Origin: Magnetaquicoccus sp039908525
Lineage (GTDB): Bacteria > Pseudomonadota > Magnetococcia > Magnetococcales > Magnetaquicoccaceae
DNA: 64,000 bases
Direction: 5' to 3'
Assembly (NCBI GenBank): GCA_039908525.1
Contig: JAMOAY010000017.1
Span: 1 to 64,000 of the forward strand
Below are positions 35,551 through 44,166 of the stretch, piece by piece. Both the position numbers and the translations under genes were made by a program. The notes below the pieces were generated by a model. It searched no databases. It was not told the DNA's origin and worked only from the letters and a program-made list of their open reading frames with translations. Within the stretch, counting starts at the first letter, position 1; the number at the start of each line of letters is the position of its first letter.

Positions 35551-37248
35551 ATGGATAACGAATCTCCCACTTTTTCTGAGACGATGGCACGCCTGGACGC
35601 GACAGGCGATGTGGCTGGATTGGTCCAGCACGTGTGCAGCAGGCCGTTCAACCTGGCAGAGGTGCTGACGGTTATGCAGCAGTTCCTTGGCCGAGCGCGC
35701 TTGCGTTCTGCGTTTGTGCTGGCCATGCTGCTGGCCAAAAATGGCTATCAGCATTGGCTTGTTTCCGTTGCCTTGAGCTTTGGCGGATTGATTTACAACC
35801 GGCCAGAAGAAGAGGCCCGCGGCATGGCCTTGCTGCAGGCACAGATGGATGCCCTGCCCTCCCCGCAGCAGGAACAGATCTACCTCTCGGTGCTGAACCC
35901 TGTGATGATACGCATCATTGAACAGCACTTGGTCAACAAACCTGGGGAGACTCCTCCCGCCAACACGGTCACCAATCCCGTCATGGCGCGCATGGTCGAA
36001 CATCACCTGGCGAACAAGTCCAAAACCTGTGAGAACCGTCCGCTGAGCGCAGAGGAGTGGTGGCGGTTGTTGGAGATATGCAAGGCGACCATTCCCCCAT
36101 ATCGGACGTGGTTTGACTGGCAGGCGCCCGTACCTGTCCTGACGCTGGAGACACTGCGCCAACAGGGTCGGGCTCGGGCCCAGCTCATCAGATACCCACT
36201 GCCTGCTGCGGATGCCCCGCGTCCGCGCCGCCGTGTCGTTGTCTTTATGAGGGATTTTTACATTCCTCGCCGTATTGCCGTGGGCATGGAGGCCTATGGT
36301 TGGGATGTGGCGTTCCATGGCACCCCCGGTTGGAGCATGAGTGCAGAGGACATACGTGCTGTTCTGGAACGTTGCCGACAGCAGGATATAGAATTGCTGG
36401 CCCTGCATTTCGACCAGATTTTGGGCAAGCAAGCGCAGGCCATTTATGAACTGCTGCTTACATTGCGGCAAGAAAAACCCTCCCTGAAAATAGTGGTCAC
36501 AACGTGTGATATTTGGGCACTGCGGAAGGATATGATCAATGACGCACCGGATCGCACATCCAGTCCGTTTGCCAATCGGTTGATCACTCTTTTTGATGCC
36601 ATATGGGCATCCGACGCGCCCTCGCTGTCCGCTTTGGAAAAACCACCCTTTGCTGGCAGGGCATTGCATCTCCACATACCGCACGCGGGTACTGCGAGTC
36701 TACCAGATCGTCCCTTGGTACCAAGAATGCTCTACATTGGCTCAGAGGTGGAGGTCAGATATTCTCGCAAATTTTTCCTTATGACAGCAGAACGGCTTGG
36801 GCTGCCCGTTGAGCAGAAAGATCATTTTTTTGTTCCCAGCAAAAATCTGGCTCCCCTCGAGTTGCTGATTCCTGAGGGATTGTCCTCCCTGGACAGCTAT
36901 GCGCGCCATATGCAACGTCTGCAGGAGGCAACCTGCTGCCTGCATTTCAGTCGCACGGGGGAGTTGTATTGTATGCGGCACGGGATGGTCACCCATCGCA
37001 GTTTTGAAGTGCCACTGAGCGGGGCATTGCTGGTACAGGAATTTGCAACGGACATGAGTCGTTTTTTTGTTCCTGGAGAACACTATTTAGAATTCAACTC
37101 AGTGGCGGAACTGGCGGCCATTGCCCGTTTCATTACCGAACGTCCGGAAGAGGCTGAGGAGATTCGCCGTAGTGGAAACGCTTTTGCGCGCGAGCATTAT
37201 GGTGATGACAAACTGATCGGGTATTTGGACAAGTTTTTATGGCCTTGA
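35551..37248 (+). CDS. CgeB-like glycosyltransferase of the sugar locus
   Basis: A 565-residue protein. The N-terminal 200 residues are helical, with an internal tandem duplication of a 26-residue unit (NPVMIRIIEQHLVNK, then NPVMARMVEHHLANK; bases 35896-36030). The central part (RRRVVVFMRDFYIPRRIAVGMEAYGWDVAFHG) begins the acceptor lobe. The C-terminus is the CgeB/group-1 donor lobe: HRSFEVPLSGALLVQEFATDM, HYLEFNSVAELAAIARF, RSGNAFAREHYG. ATG 35551 is chosen because homologous-looking sequence begins there; the frame is open back to 35407, overlapping the methyltransferase gene. It is downstream of the methyltransferase and upstream of a GT2 glycosyltransferase. Confidence 0.8.
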   Translation: MDNESPTFSETMARLDATGDVAGLVQHVCSRPFNLAEVLTVMQQFLGRARLRSAFVLAMLLAKNGYQHWLVSVALSFGGLIYNRPEEEARGMALLQAQMDALPSPQQEQIYLSVLNPVMIRIIEQHLVNKPGETPPANTVTNPVMARMVEHHLANKSKTCENRPLSAEEWWRLLEICKATIPPYRTWFDWQAPVPVLTLETLRQQGRARAQLIRYPLPAADAPRPRRRVVVFMRDFYIPRRIAVGMEAYGWDVAFHGTPGWSMSAEDIRAVLERCRQQDIELLALHFDQILGKQAQAIYELLLTLRQEKPSLKIVVTTCDIWALRKDMINDAPDRTSSPFANRLITLFDAIWASDAPSLSALEKPPFAGRALHLHIPHAGTASLPDRPLVPRMLYIGSEVEVRYSRKFFLMTAERLGLPVEQKDHFFVPSKNLAPLELLIPEGLSSLDSYARHMQRLQEATCCLHFSRTGELYCMRHGMVTHRSFEVPLSGALLVQEFATDMSRFFVPGEHYLEFNSVAELAAIARFITERPEEAEEIRRSGNAFAREHYGDDKLIGYLDKFLWP

Positions 37249-37337
37249 AAAATCCTGCGGCATCGATCTCGCATCGGCGCATGGTCGCTTCTGATCATCC
37301 CGCGTCAGATATCACACAATGTACAGCATGAGCGAAA

Positions 37338-38315
37338 ATGGCACCGTTACTATCAATTGTCATTCCGACATATAATCGGGGATTTTTTCTTGAGCAATTG
37401 CTCTTTTCGATAGATCACTATGCCCGGGCGGAGGAGATTCCTAAAGATCTACTGGAAGTGGTGGTCGTCGACAATGCCTCAACGGATGGCACACCGGCCA
37501 TTTGTCAGGATTATTCAACTCGTATTGCTCGATTTCGTTCGGTTCGTCGTACGGAGTTGGTGGCGGCTGAGGTAAACATTATATCCTCTTCTCTGGTCGC
37601 GACGGGCGAGTGGGTGTGGACGTTTGGTGACGATGATATTATACACGCTGGGTCACTCAAGAAAATAATCAATCTTTTACATCATCTGAGTGCAGATATC
37701 GTCTTCTTGAACTATTCCTCCGTTTGGAAAAATGGAACCACACGGCATCTGGAGAGGCTGTCCAACCTGGAGAGCACCTCCACCCCGATACCTTTGGGCA
37801 ACCTGATCACTCAAAGGTATTTTTTCCAAATTATTTCATTTATCTCTGCGAGCGTCTGCAGGCGCGCATGTCTGGCTGCCGTGGATTACGCGCCGTACCA
37901 GACAGGGTTCGTGCCTGCGTACAGCCATGTACTTGTAAAACTCGAAGCCTTTGCTAAACGTCCCGCCCTGTTTATTGCAGAGCCATTGTTGGCGCAACGT
38001 CTGGATAACACGCGCGTCAACCTGGAAGCGGATGTGCGTACAGTTTCCAGCGGTATCACTTTTTTTAAAGGATGTCTGTCTCTGATTGAGCGTGGTTGTG
38101 TGGATGCCAACGAGTTATGGGCCATGTCTGCTGGTGAACCGGGTATGCAGCCGGTATTTGTGCATGACATGCTGGCCGGCCATTTTTTTGGCAACCGACG
38201 CTTCGCACCTGGGTCGAATAATTTTGAAACGGTGCAGCGTTTTTTACTGGATGAAGGCGAGCATTTGCCACACTCTGTACAAAGGTGGTTACGCCTGTTG
38301 CTTGGTGGTAAGTGA
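37338..38315 (+). CDS. Family 2 glycosyltransferase
   Basis: A 325-residue GT-A enzyme. It opens with LLSIVIPTYNRGFFLEQLL, followed by VVVVDNASTDGT (nucleotide-sugar binding) and WTFGDDDIIHAGSL (metal-binding DxD). These are the standard GT2 landmarks. The C-terminal part is helical without a membrane helix, so it likely acts at the cytoplasmic face on a lipid-linked acceptor. It belongs to the plus-strand run methyltransferase - glycosyltransferase - GT2 - rfbG - rfbH. Sugar specificity cannot be told. Confidence 0.9.
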   Translation: MAPLLSIVIPTYNRGFFLEQLLFSIDHYARAEEIPKDLLEVVVVDNASTDGTPAICQDYSTRIARFRSVRRTELVAAEVNIISSSLVATGEWVWTFGDDDIIHAGSLKKIINLLHHLSADIVFLNYSSVWKNGTTRHLERLSNLESTSTPIPLGNLITQRYFFQIISFISASVCRRACLAAVDYAPYQTGFVPAYSHVLVKLEAFAKRPALFIAEPLLAQRLDNTRVNLEADVRTVSSGITFFKGCLSLIERGCVDANELWAMSAGEPGMQPVFVHDMLAGHFFGNRRFAPGSNNFETVQRFLLDEGEHLPHSVQRWLRLLLGGK

Positions 38316-38352
38316 CCAGTCAACTTGAAATAATGTGCAAGGATCAAGCACC

Positions 38353-38415
38353 GTGAAAACCGTGATTTTCGCTGGTGGTCTGGGTACCCGGTTGAGCGAA
38401 GAAAAGTGGGACTGA
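38353..38415 (+). pseudogene. rfbF: 5' remnant of glucose-1-phosphate cytidylyltransferase (rfbF/ddhA)
   Basis: GTG 38353 opens a frame reading MKTVIFAGGLGTRLSEE and then KWD before TGA at 38413. This is the highly conserved nucleotide-binding N-terminus (GGxGTRL) of RfbF, which makes CDP-glucose. All of the remaining 235 or so residues are gone. It lies exactly where rfbF belongs, immediately before rfbG, so an internal deletion has removed the gene and left its first 17 codons. CDP-glucose must come from another locus if the pathway works. Confidence 0.85.
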
Positions 38416-38420
38416 GGCAG

Positions 38421-39500
38421 ATGGGTGTTGAGGATACTTTCTGGCGCGGCAAACGGGTTTTTCTGACCGGACATACAGGGTTCAAGGGCAGTTGGCTCAG
38501 CATATGGCTGCAATCCCTGGGTGTGGAGCTGCATGGATTGGCGTTGGCACCACCCACCGTGCCCAGCCTGTTTGATGCGGCTCGGCTGGGTTCCGACATG
38601 GCCAGCACCATTGGCGATGTGCGCCATGATGCAACGGTTTACGCTGCTGTGGCCGCTTGCCGCCCGGAGATTGTATTTCATATGGCGGCACAACCTTTGG
38701 TTCGCTTCTCCTACCAGGAACCCGTGGCGACGTATGCCACCAACGTGATGGGTACCGTGCATCTGCTGGAGGCGGTCCGCCGGGTGGACAGCGTGCGTGT
38801 CGTCGTGAATATCACGACCGACAAATGCTACGAAAACAAGGAATGGGTTTGGGGATATCGTGAAGAGGAGGCCATGGGCGGACATGACCCCTACAGCAGC
38901 AGCAAGGGGTGTGCTGAGCTGGTCACCCATGCCTACCGTCGTTCATTCTTTCAGCACAAAACCGGTGGGCAACCGCACATTGCAGTGGCATCGGCCCGCG
39001 CTGGCAACGTGATTGGTGGTGGTGATTGGGCGAGAGACCGTTTGGTGCCAGACATATTGCGCGCATTTGAACACAACCTGCCTGTTATCGTCCGCAATCC
39101 ACAGGCGATCCGACCTTGGCAGCATGTGCTGGAACCACTGTCTGGCTACCTGGCCTTGGCCCAGTGTCTGTATGCCGCAGACGGAGCACAGTGGGCAGAG
39201 GGCTGGAATTTTGGCCCGCACGACGACGATGCCCGTTCCGTACAGTGGATTGTGGAGCGCCTGGCGGGCCTTTGGGGTGGGGAGGCGCACTGGCAATTGG
39301 ACGCTGAACAACACCCCCATGAAGCCAACCACCTCAAACTGGACATCTCCAAAGCCAAGGTCCGCCTCGGCTGGAGGCCACGCTGGACGTTGGATACTGC
39401 GCTTGAAAAAGTGATGGCTTGGCACCAGGCCTGGTTGGCCCGCGCAGACATGCGGCAGGTCTGCCTGCAACAGATCGCCGAGTATACACTCTCTTTGTGA
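38421..39500 (+). CDS. rfbG: CDP-glucose 4,6-dehydratase
   Basis: A 359-residue short-chain dehydrogenase/epimerase. The NAD-binding motif is VFLTGHTGFKGSWL; DVRHD, FHMAAQPLVR and the catalytic-type region TTDKCYENKEW followed by DPYSSSKGCAE (YxxxK) are as in RfbG/DdhB. It converts CDP-glucose to CDP-4-keto-6-deoxyglucose, the branch point for 3,6-dideoxyhexoses. ATG 38421 is preceded by TGAGG; a GTG at 38406 in frame would start inside the rfbF remnant. RfbH follows 13 bases after the stop, so the two steps are coupled in one operon. Confidence 0.94.
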   Translation: MGVEDTFWRGKRVFLTGHTGFKGSWLSIWLQSLGVELHGLALAPPTVPSLFDAARLGSDMASTIGDVRHDATVYAAVAACRPEIVFHMAAQPLVRFSYQEPVATYATNVMGTVHLLEAVRRVDSVRVVVNITTDKCYENKEWVWGYREEEAMGGHDPYSSSKGCAELVTHAYRRSFFQHKTGGQPHIAVASARAGNVIGGGDWARDRLVPDILRAFEHNLPVIVRNPQAIRPWQHVLEPLSGYLALAQCLYAADGAQWAEGWNFGPHDDDARSVQWIVERLAGLWGGEAHWQLDAEQHPHEANHLKLDISKAKVRLGWRPRWTLDTALEKVMAWHQAWLARADMRQVCLQQIAEYTLSL

Positions 39501-39513
39501 AGGGCAATTGGCC

Positions 39514-40839
39514 ATGGCCACGCAAGACAGAACCCCGGCGGTCATACGCGCTGAAATCGCTGCACTGGTTCGGGAGTTTGCCGACATCACCTATGCGCCC
39601 CAATCCTTTGTGCCCAACCAGTCGGTTATACCGGTTTCTGGCAAAGTGATCGGTAGTACGGAGCTGCAACAGATGGTAGAGGCTTCTCTGGACGGTTGGC
39701 TCACCACAGGTCGTTTCAATGCCGCCTTTGAAAAACGTTTGGCCAAGTATCTGGGCGTCAAGCATCTGATTACCGTCAATTCCGGATCATCGGCCAACCT
39801 GGTGGCATTTAATACGCTGACCTCCCCGCAACTGGGCGAGCGCGCCATCAGACAGGGCGATGAGGTCATCGGCGTAGCGGCCGGTTTTCCAACCACCGTT
39901 AATCCCATACTGCAATTCGGTGCTGTCCCGGTATTCGTGGATATTGATTTGGCGACCCACAATGTGGATGTCCGTTTACTGGAAGAAGCTATCACACCGA
40001 AAACAAAGGCAATCATGCTGGCGCATACCCTTGGCAATCCCTTTAACCTGGAGGTGGTCACGGCGGCATGCCGCAAATACAATCTGTGGTTGGTGGAAGA
40101 TTGTTGCGACGCTTTGGGTGCCACCTATCATGGTCGACAGGTTGGCAGTTTTGGCGACATCGCCACTCTAAGCTTTTATCCAGCCCACCACATCACCATG
40201 GGCGAAGGCGGTGCGGTGTTTACCGATAATGCCCAACTGAAACAGATTGCCGAATCCCTGCGCGACTGGGGGCGGGACTGTTACTGCCCTCCTGGCAGAG
40301 ACAACACCTGCAAAAAACGCTTCAACTGGCAACTCGGTAATTTGCCAACAGGCTACGATCACAAATACACATACAGCCATTCAGGCTACAACCTGAAGAT
40401 AAGCGATATGCAGGCGGCCTGCGCGTTGGCGCAGATGGATCGTTTGGATGCATTTATTGCCACGCGCCGGGCCAATTTTAAGTATTTATACAATCGTCTG
40501 CAATCATGCACCCAGTTTCTCAGCCTGCCTGAAGCGACGCATGGTTCTGATCCATCCTGGTTTGGCTTTCTTGTGACTCTGAAAGAAAACTGCGGCGTCC
40601 AACGCTTGGCGTTTCTTAATCACCTGGAGCAACATAAAATAGGCACCCGCTTGCTGTTTGGTGGCAATTTGACCCGCCAGCCCTACATGAGCGGACGCAA
40701 CTTTCGGGTGTCTGGCACGCTGACCAGTACGGACCGGGCGATGAATGACTCTTTCTGGATCGGTGTATATCCGGGATTGACCCAGGAGATGCTGGAGTTT
40801 GTTGCCAGGACAATGGAAGAATTTTTGGGTGTTGCTTGA
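39514..40839 (+). CDS. rfbH: CDP-4-keto-6-deoxyglucose 3-dehydrase (E1)
   Basis: A 441-residue PMP-dependent iron-sulfur enzyme that removes the C3 hydroxyl on the way to CDP-3,6-dideoxyhexoses. The fold is that of DegT/DnrJ aminotransferases, but the PLP lysine is replaced by His (SFYPAHHITMGEGG), the hallmark of E1. The unusual [2Fe-2S] ligand pattern C-x57-C-x-C-x7-C is met exactly: second Cys of EDCCDALG, then DCYC and NTC in DCYCPPGRDNTCKK. ATG 39514 has AAGGG nine bases upstream. The reductase E3 (RfbI/AscD) that regenerates electrons is not in the window. Confidence 0.95.
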   Translation: MATQDRTPAVIRAEIAALVREFADITYAPQSFVPNQSVIPVSGKVIGSTELQQMVEASLDGWLTTGRFNAAFEKRLAKYLGVKHLITVNSGSSANLVAFNTLTSPQLGERAIRQGDEVIGVAAGFPTTVNPILQFGAVPVFVDIDLATHNVDVRLLEEAITPKTKAIMLAHTLGNPFNLEVVTAACRKYNLWLVEDCCDALGATYHGRQVGSFGDIATLSFYPAHHITMGEGGAVFTDNAQLKQIAESLRDWGRDCYCPPGRDNTCKKRFNWQLGNLPTGYDHKYTYSHSGYNLKISDMQAACALAQMDRLDAFIATRRANFKYLYNRLQSCTQFLSLPEATHGSDPSWFGFLVTLKENCGVQRLAFLNHLEQHKIGTRLLFGGNLTRQPYMSGRNFRVSGTLTSTDRAMNDSFWIGVYPGLTQEMLEFVARTMEEFLGVA

Positions 40840-40866
40840 CGGCCCAAGCCGTCAGAACCCCTTTTG
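40838..40866 (+). terminator. Terminator-like hairpin after rfbH
   Basis: GACGGC and GCCGTC pair around a CCAA loop (40838-40853), overlapping the rfbH stop codon, and are followed by AGAACCCCTTTT. The stem is only six pairs and the T run short, so it may be a weak terminator between the convergent rfbH and neuB genes. Confidence 0.5.
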
Positions 40867-40893
40867 AACCTCCAGGATCGCGGTGTGTGGATT

Positions 40894-42045
40894 CTAGAGG
40901 GAGATCCCTGAGGGCGGTTCGGCGTCTCTTCCAGGCGTTTCGTCCAACGGCTGGTCCGCCTGGTAATCTCTCGTGGCCCGCCGGCCCAACCACTGCCAAT
41001 ACGCCATCGGCGACACCCCGTTGCCCGGCCGCTTGGCCCCCAGATTGGCCTCCGTGAACGGACTGCCCGCCGCAATATCCGTCAGGGCCACCAGCCGCTT
41101 GCGCACCACATCACGATTTTTCAACTCTGCCACCGCAGGCCGCTTGCAGCCATCCCCCAAAGCCACCTCCACGGCACGAATGGCCGCCACCATCTCCGCC
41201 AACTCCGCCGGCTCCAGCGAGGCGAGGTGGTCCGGACCCGGCAAGCCCCTGTCCAGTGTGAAATGCTTCTCCACCACCACCGCCCCCCGCGCCACCGCCG
41301 CAATCGGCATGACAATCCCCGGCGAGTGGTCCGACAAACCCACCGGCAAAGCAAAGGCACTGGCCAATGTATCCATGGCCCGCAGGTTGACCGATTCGAA
41401 CGGGGCCGGATAGGCGCTGGTGCAGTGCAACAACACCACCCGCTCCCGCACTCTTCGCTGCCCCTCCTCCGACAGATAGGCCGCCTCGAAGGAGTCTGCC
41501 GACGGGGAGCGCCCCAGATACCCGCAAGCCAGGACCGCCAAAGCCTGTTCCACCTCCCCCAGACTCGCCATGCCGGTGGAAAGAACAAGCTGCCGGCCGC
41601 TGGCCGCCGCCCGCCACAACAACGGCGCGTTGGTGATCTCGCCCGAGGGGATCTTGATCCGCTCCAACTGCAGATCCTCCACCAGAAAGGCCAGACTGGA
41701 AAGATCAAACGGAGCCGACAGAAACGGGATGCCCACCGCCTGGCAATGGGCCACCAGCCGGTGATGACTGGGCCAGTCCAACTCCAGCTTGCGAATCATC
41801 TCCAGCTGGGACTCATCCCCGCCGGTGGTCAGCCGCTGATAGTCGGCCTTGGCGGCCTGCCGGCTGACAAGCTCTGCACTCTTGAAGGTCTGAAACTTGA
41901 TCGCATCCGCCCCGGCCGCCGCCGCCGCATCCACCAACCGCAGCGCCAGCGACAGGTCGGCGTTATGGTTGACCCCCGCCTCGGCGATGATGAACACCCC
42001 GGGCCGGGCAGATGGAACGGTGCGAACTGCAGCAGGAAGATTCAT
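40894..42045 (-). CDS. neuB: NeuB-family nonulosonic acid synthase (sialic/legionaminic type)
   Basis: A 383-residue enzyme that condenses phosphoenolpyruvate with a 2-acetamido hexose to a nine-carbon acid. The barrel shows FIIAEAGVNHNADL, AIKFQTFK, KIPSGEITNAPLL, LSTGMAS, LLHCTSAYPAP, GLSDHSPGI and VVEKHFTLDR; the C-terminal SAF/antifreeze-like domain has KRPGNGVSP. These are all NeuB landmarks. Neuraminate, legionaminate and pseudaminate synthases cannot be separated with certainty by eye. GGTGA lies seven bases before ATG; the gene begins 18 bases after neuC. A CMP-sugar synthetase (NeuA) is not in the window. Confidence 0.93.
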   Translation of the reverse strand: MNLPAAVRTVPSARPGVFIIAEAGVNHNADLSLALRLVDAAAAAGADAIKFQTFKSAELVSRQAAKADYQRLTTGGDESQLEMIRKLELDWPSHHRLVAHCQAVGIPFLSAPFDLSSLAFLVEDLQLERIKIPSGEITNAPLLWRAAASGRQLVLSTGMASLGEVEQALAVLACGYLGRSPSADSFEAAYLSEEGQRRVRERVVLLHCTSAYPAPFESVNLRAMDTLASAFALPVGLSDHSPGIVMPIAAVARGAVVVEKHFTLDRGLPGPDHLASLEPAELAEMVAAIRAVEVALGDGCKRPAVAELKNRDVVRKRLVALTDIAAGSPFTEANLGAKRPGNGVSPMAYWQWLGRRATRDYQADQPLDETPGRDAEPPSGISL

Positions 42046-42063
42046 CGGAGAGTCACCACCCCC

Positions 42064-43257
42064 TCAATAGGTCATGCGCTTGGTCAGCAGGGTCTGCCTG
42101 TCGGGCAGGGTTTTCAACAGGGCCACCGTGCGTTCTGCCATATAGCCATCCCCGTACAAGGTCTCACCCGGTCGCACCGTGCTCCGATAGTCGGCATCAA
42201 ACGCGGCCCTGTGCACCGCCTGCCGTATGGCCTCCCCCTCGAACGGGACCGATTGGATGGTGTGTGCGGCCAGCCGTCCCTGCTGCCGGTCACCGATGTT
42301 GACCGCCGGCAGGCCCAGAAACGGCGCCTCATGAAAGGCCAACGAGGAGTTGCCCACCAGACAGCGGGCATGGCGCAACAGTGCCACAAACGCCGCACGG
42401 GGCAGATGGCGGTAGAGAGTCACCTCCGGGCGGCGGGCATAGGCCTCGATGACCCGGGCCACCTCCTGATAACCCGGATCGCTGTTGGGCGCCCCCACAA
42501 ACAGGTGCAAACCCGTGGCCAGGGCCCCCTCCAGGGCCAGGGCCACCTGTTCTCCTCCCTGTTGGCAGTGGGCATCCATCAGAGAGTGAAAAACGAACAC
42601 TCCATAGTCGCCCGATACGGCGCTCCCCAGTCGCTCCGCCAACGCAGAGAGCGGCAACACCGGTTCCAGGCGCAGACGGTCCACACCGCCACTGCCCACC
42701 GTATGGACCCGCCAGGGCTCCTCCCCCAACCGCAACAACCGCTGGCTGTGGGCCTCGGTCATGGTCAGGTGCAGGTGGCTCATTTTGCTCGCCGCGTGCC
42801 GCACCCACTCATCCGGGCAGCCGCCGTGCAGAGAGTCCCCCCCCGCCAGATGCACCACGGCGATCCCCATGTAAAGGCCTGCCAGGCTGCCAACCACCAC
42901 CTCTTCCCGATCTCCCAGCAGCAGCAGCAGGTCGGGTCGCTCCCGTTCCAGGGTTTGCGCCAATGCGGTCAGCAGAATGCCGCTGGATTTCACCTTGCCC
43001 AAACGGCTGCTGGAGTGCAGCAGACTCTCCAACCGCTCGACGATGGGAATCCCGTCCGCCTCGATCTGCCGCACCGAGTGGTTGTGCAGATCGGTCAGAT
43101 GGGCGCCACAGACCACCACCCCCAGCTCGAAGGCCGCATCCGCCGCCAGACGCTGCAAGAGAGGAAAGAGCAGGTCATACTCGGAGCGGATGCCCGTCAG
43201 GGCCAGAATTTTGATCCGCCCGCCACACTCCTGCAGCAGCCCACCGGCCTCCGGCAT
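42064..43257 (-). CDS. neuC: Hydrolysing UDP-sugar 2-epimerase (NeuC/LegG type)
   Basis: A GT-B-fold hydrolysing epimerase of about 397 residues that supplies the hexosamine for NeuB. Visible landmarks: KILALTGIRSEYDLLFPLL at the start, LLGDREEVVVGSLAG, the HLAGGDSLHG metal/UDP region, and SLAFHEAPFLGLPAVNIGDRQ near the end. NeuC acts on UDP-GlcNAc, LegG on a diacetylated UDP-sugar; no other leg gene is here to decide. ATG 43257 is given; a TTG at 43278 with GGAG seven bases upstream is a serious alternative and would start close to the end of the sapC gene. The order sapC-neuC-neuB is a compact minus-strand unit. Confidence 0.9.
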   Translation of the reverse strand: MPEAGGLLQECGGRIKILALTGIRSEYDLLFPLLQRLAADAAFELGVVVCGAHLTDLHNHSVRQIEADGIPIVERLESLLHSSSRLGKVKSSGILLTALAQTLERERPDLLLLLGDREEVVVGSLAGLYMGIAVVHLAGGDSLHGGCPDEWVRHAASKMSHLHLTMTEAHSQRLLRLGEEPWRVHTVGSGGVDRLRLEPVLPLSALAERLGSAVSGDYGVFVFHSLMDAHCQQGGEQVALALEGALATGLHLFVGAPNSDPGYQEVARVIEAYARRPEVTLYRHLPRAAFVALLRHARCLVGNSSLAFHEAPFLGLPAVNIGDRQQGRLAAHTIQSVPFEGEAIRQAVHRAAFDADYRSTVRPGETLYGDGYMAERTVALLKTLPDRQTLLTKRMTY

Positions 43258-43288
43258 GGATAGGGTCTCTGCAGACAAGCCGCATCTC

Positions 43289-44029
43289 CTAGTTGACCCG
43301 CACGGCGTCACCACCGATCTTGCCCAACATTTCCGCCAAACGGTTCATGTTGGACAGGGAGAGCAGATGGGCATAAATCCAGCCCATCTCACCGGAACGG
43401 AACAGCTCGACGGCTTTTTCCTTGTCCAACTCCAGCAGTTTTTTCTCCTCCACCACCAGCAGGCCGCTCATGGAAAATTTGATCCCTCCGGCCAACTCGG
43501 CCCGGGCCGTCAGCTCGGTCAACAGTCCCATCTCCTCCAATCGGTTGACGAAAATCTCGGTACGCTGGTTCTGTCCCTGGTACTCTTTCAGGAAGCGTAT
43601 GGCATTCTCCAGCAACGGGGCCTGTTCGCCTTCCTCATCGAACAGGGGCACCCCGGTTTCGCTGTTGAAGCCGGGAAACCCTTCGTCGATACAGACCGCC
43701 AGGTTGCCATCGCCCGAATCTGCCAACACAAAGGGGTAGCGGCGCACGAAAGCCGGGATGTAGCGTGCGTCCCAGTGGCCGGCATCGCTGACAAACAGGT
43801 TTTCGTCGTTGCGCAATCCCAGCAAGGCCAGCGGAATCGTCCGCCCACCCGCCTTGGCAAAGACGATGGGGTACTCCTTGGCGATATGGACAAACTCCAT
43901 GCCGGTGATGATGACCGAGTTGGTTTGCCGGGCGAAGGCAAAACTGGCCCCTTTGTTGTCAATCTTGAACGCCCGATGTCGCTCTTTGTTGAGTGCGACC
44001 GGCTGTTCATAAAACAAAAGCTGCTTCAT
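43289..44029 (-). CDS. SapC-family protein
   Basis: A 246-residue protein with the SapC (PF07277) pattern: FYEQPVALNKERHRAFKI at the start, SVIITGMEFVHIAKEYPIVFAK, RYIPAFVRRYPFVLADSG and a C-terminal helix (WIYAHLLSLSNMNRLAEML). SapC was described next to an S-layer gene in Campylobacter and the family is common in alphaproteobacteria, but no activity is established. The start is ATG 44029, with GAGGTGA eight bases upstream; the frame is open to 44095 without support. It heads a likely operon with neuC and neuB, hinting at a link to surface glycan or an envelope-linked function (inference). Confidence 0.85.
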   Translation of the reverse strand: MKQLLFYEQPVALNKERHRAFKIDNKGASFAFARQTNSVIITGMEFVHIAKEYPIVFAKAGGRTIPLALLGLRNDENLFVSDAGHWDARYIPAFVRRYPFVLADSGDGNLAVCIDEGFPGFNSETGVPLFDEEGEQAPLLENAIRFLKEYQGQNQRTEIFVNRLEEMGLLTELTARAELAGGIKFSMSGLLVVEEKKLLELDKEKAVELFRSGEMGWIYAHLLSLSNMNRLAEMLGKIGGDAVRVN

Positions 44030-44166
44030 CGTTGAGTCACCTCGTTGAAGGGTTGACGGTATGGCCGGTCCGAACTCCATCCGTTTGGCTGCCACCAGTC
44101 AGGGGATTGTATACAATATTTGCGCCCATGAGGAGAGATTATTATGCGGGGTGCCTGTGCGATGCA

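Noticed and set aside
41227..43263. A long plus-strand frame opposite neuB and neuC
   Set aside because: Both minus-strand genes are clear enzymes with ribosome sites; the opposite frame has no recognisable feature.
24000..44030. A magnetosome island, considered because of the repeat proteins and genome style
   Set aside because: No mam, mms or mad-type gene was found; the region is a surface-sugar locus.
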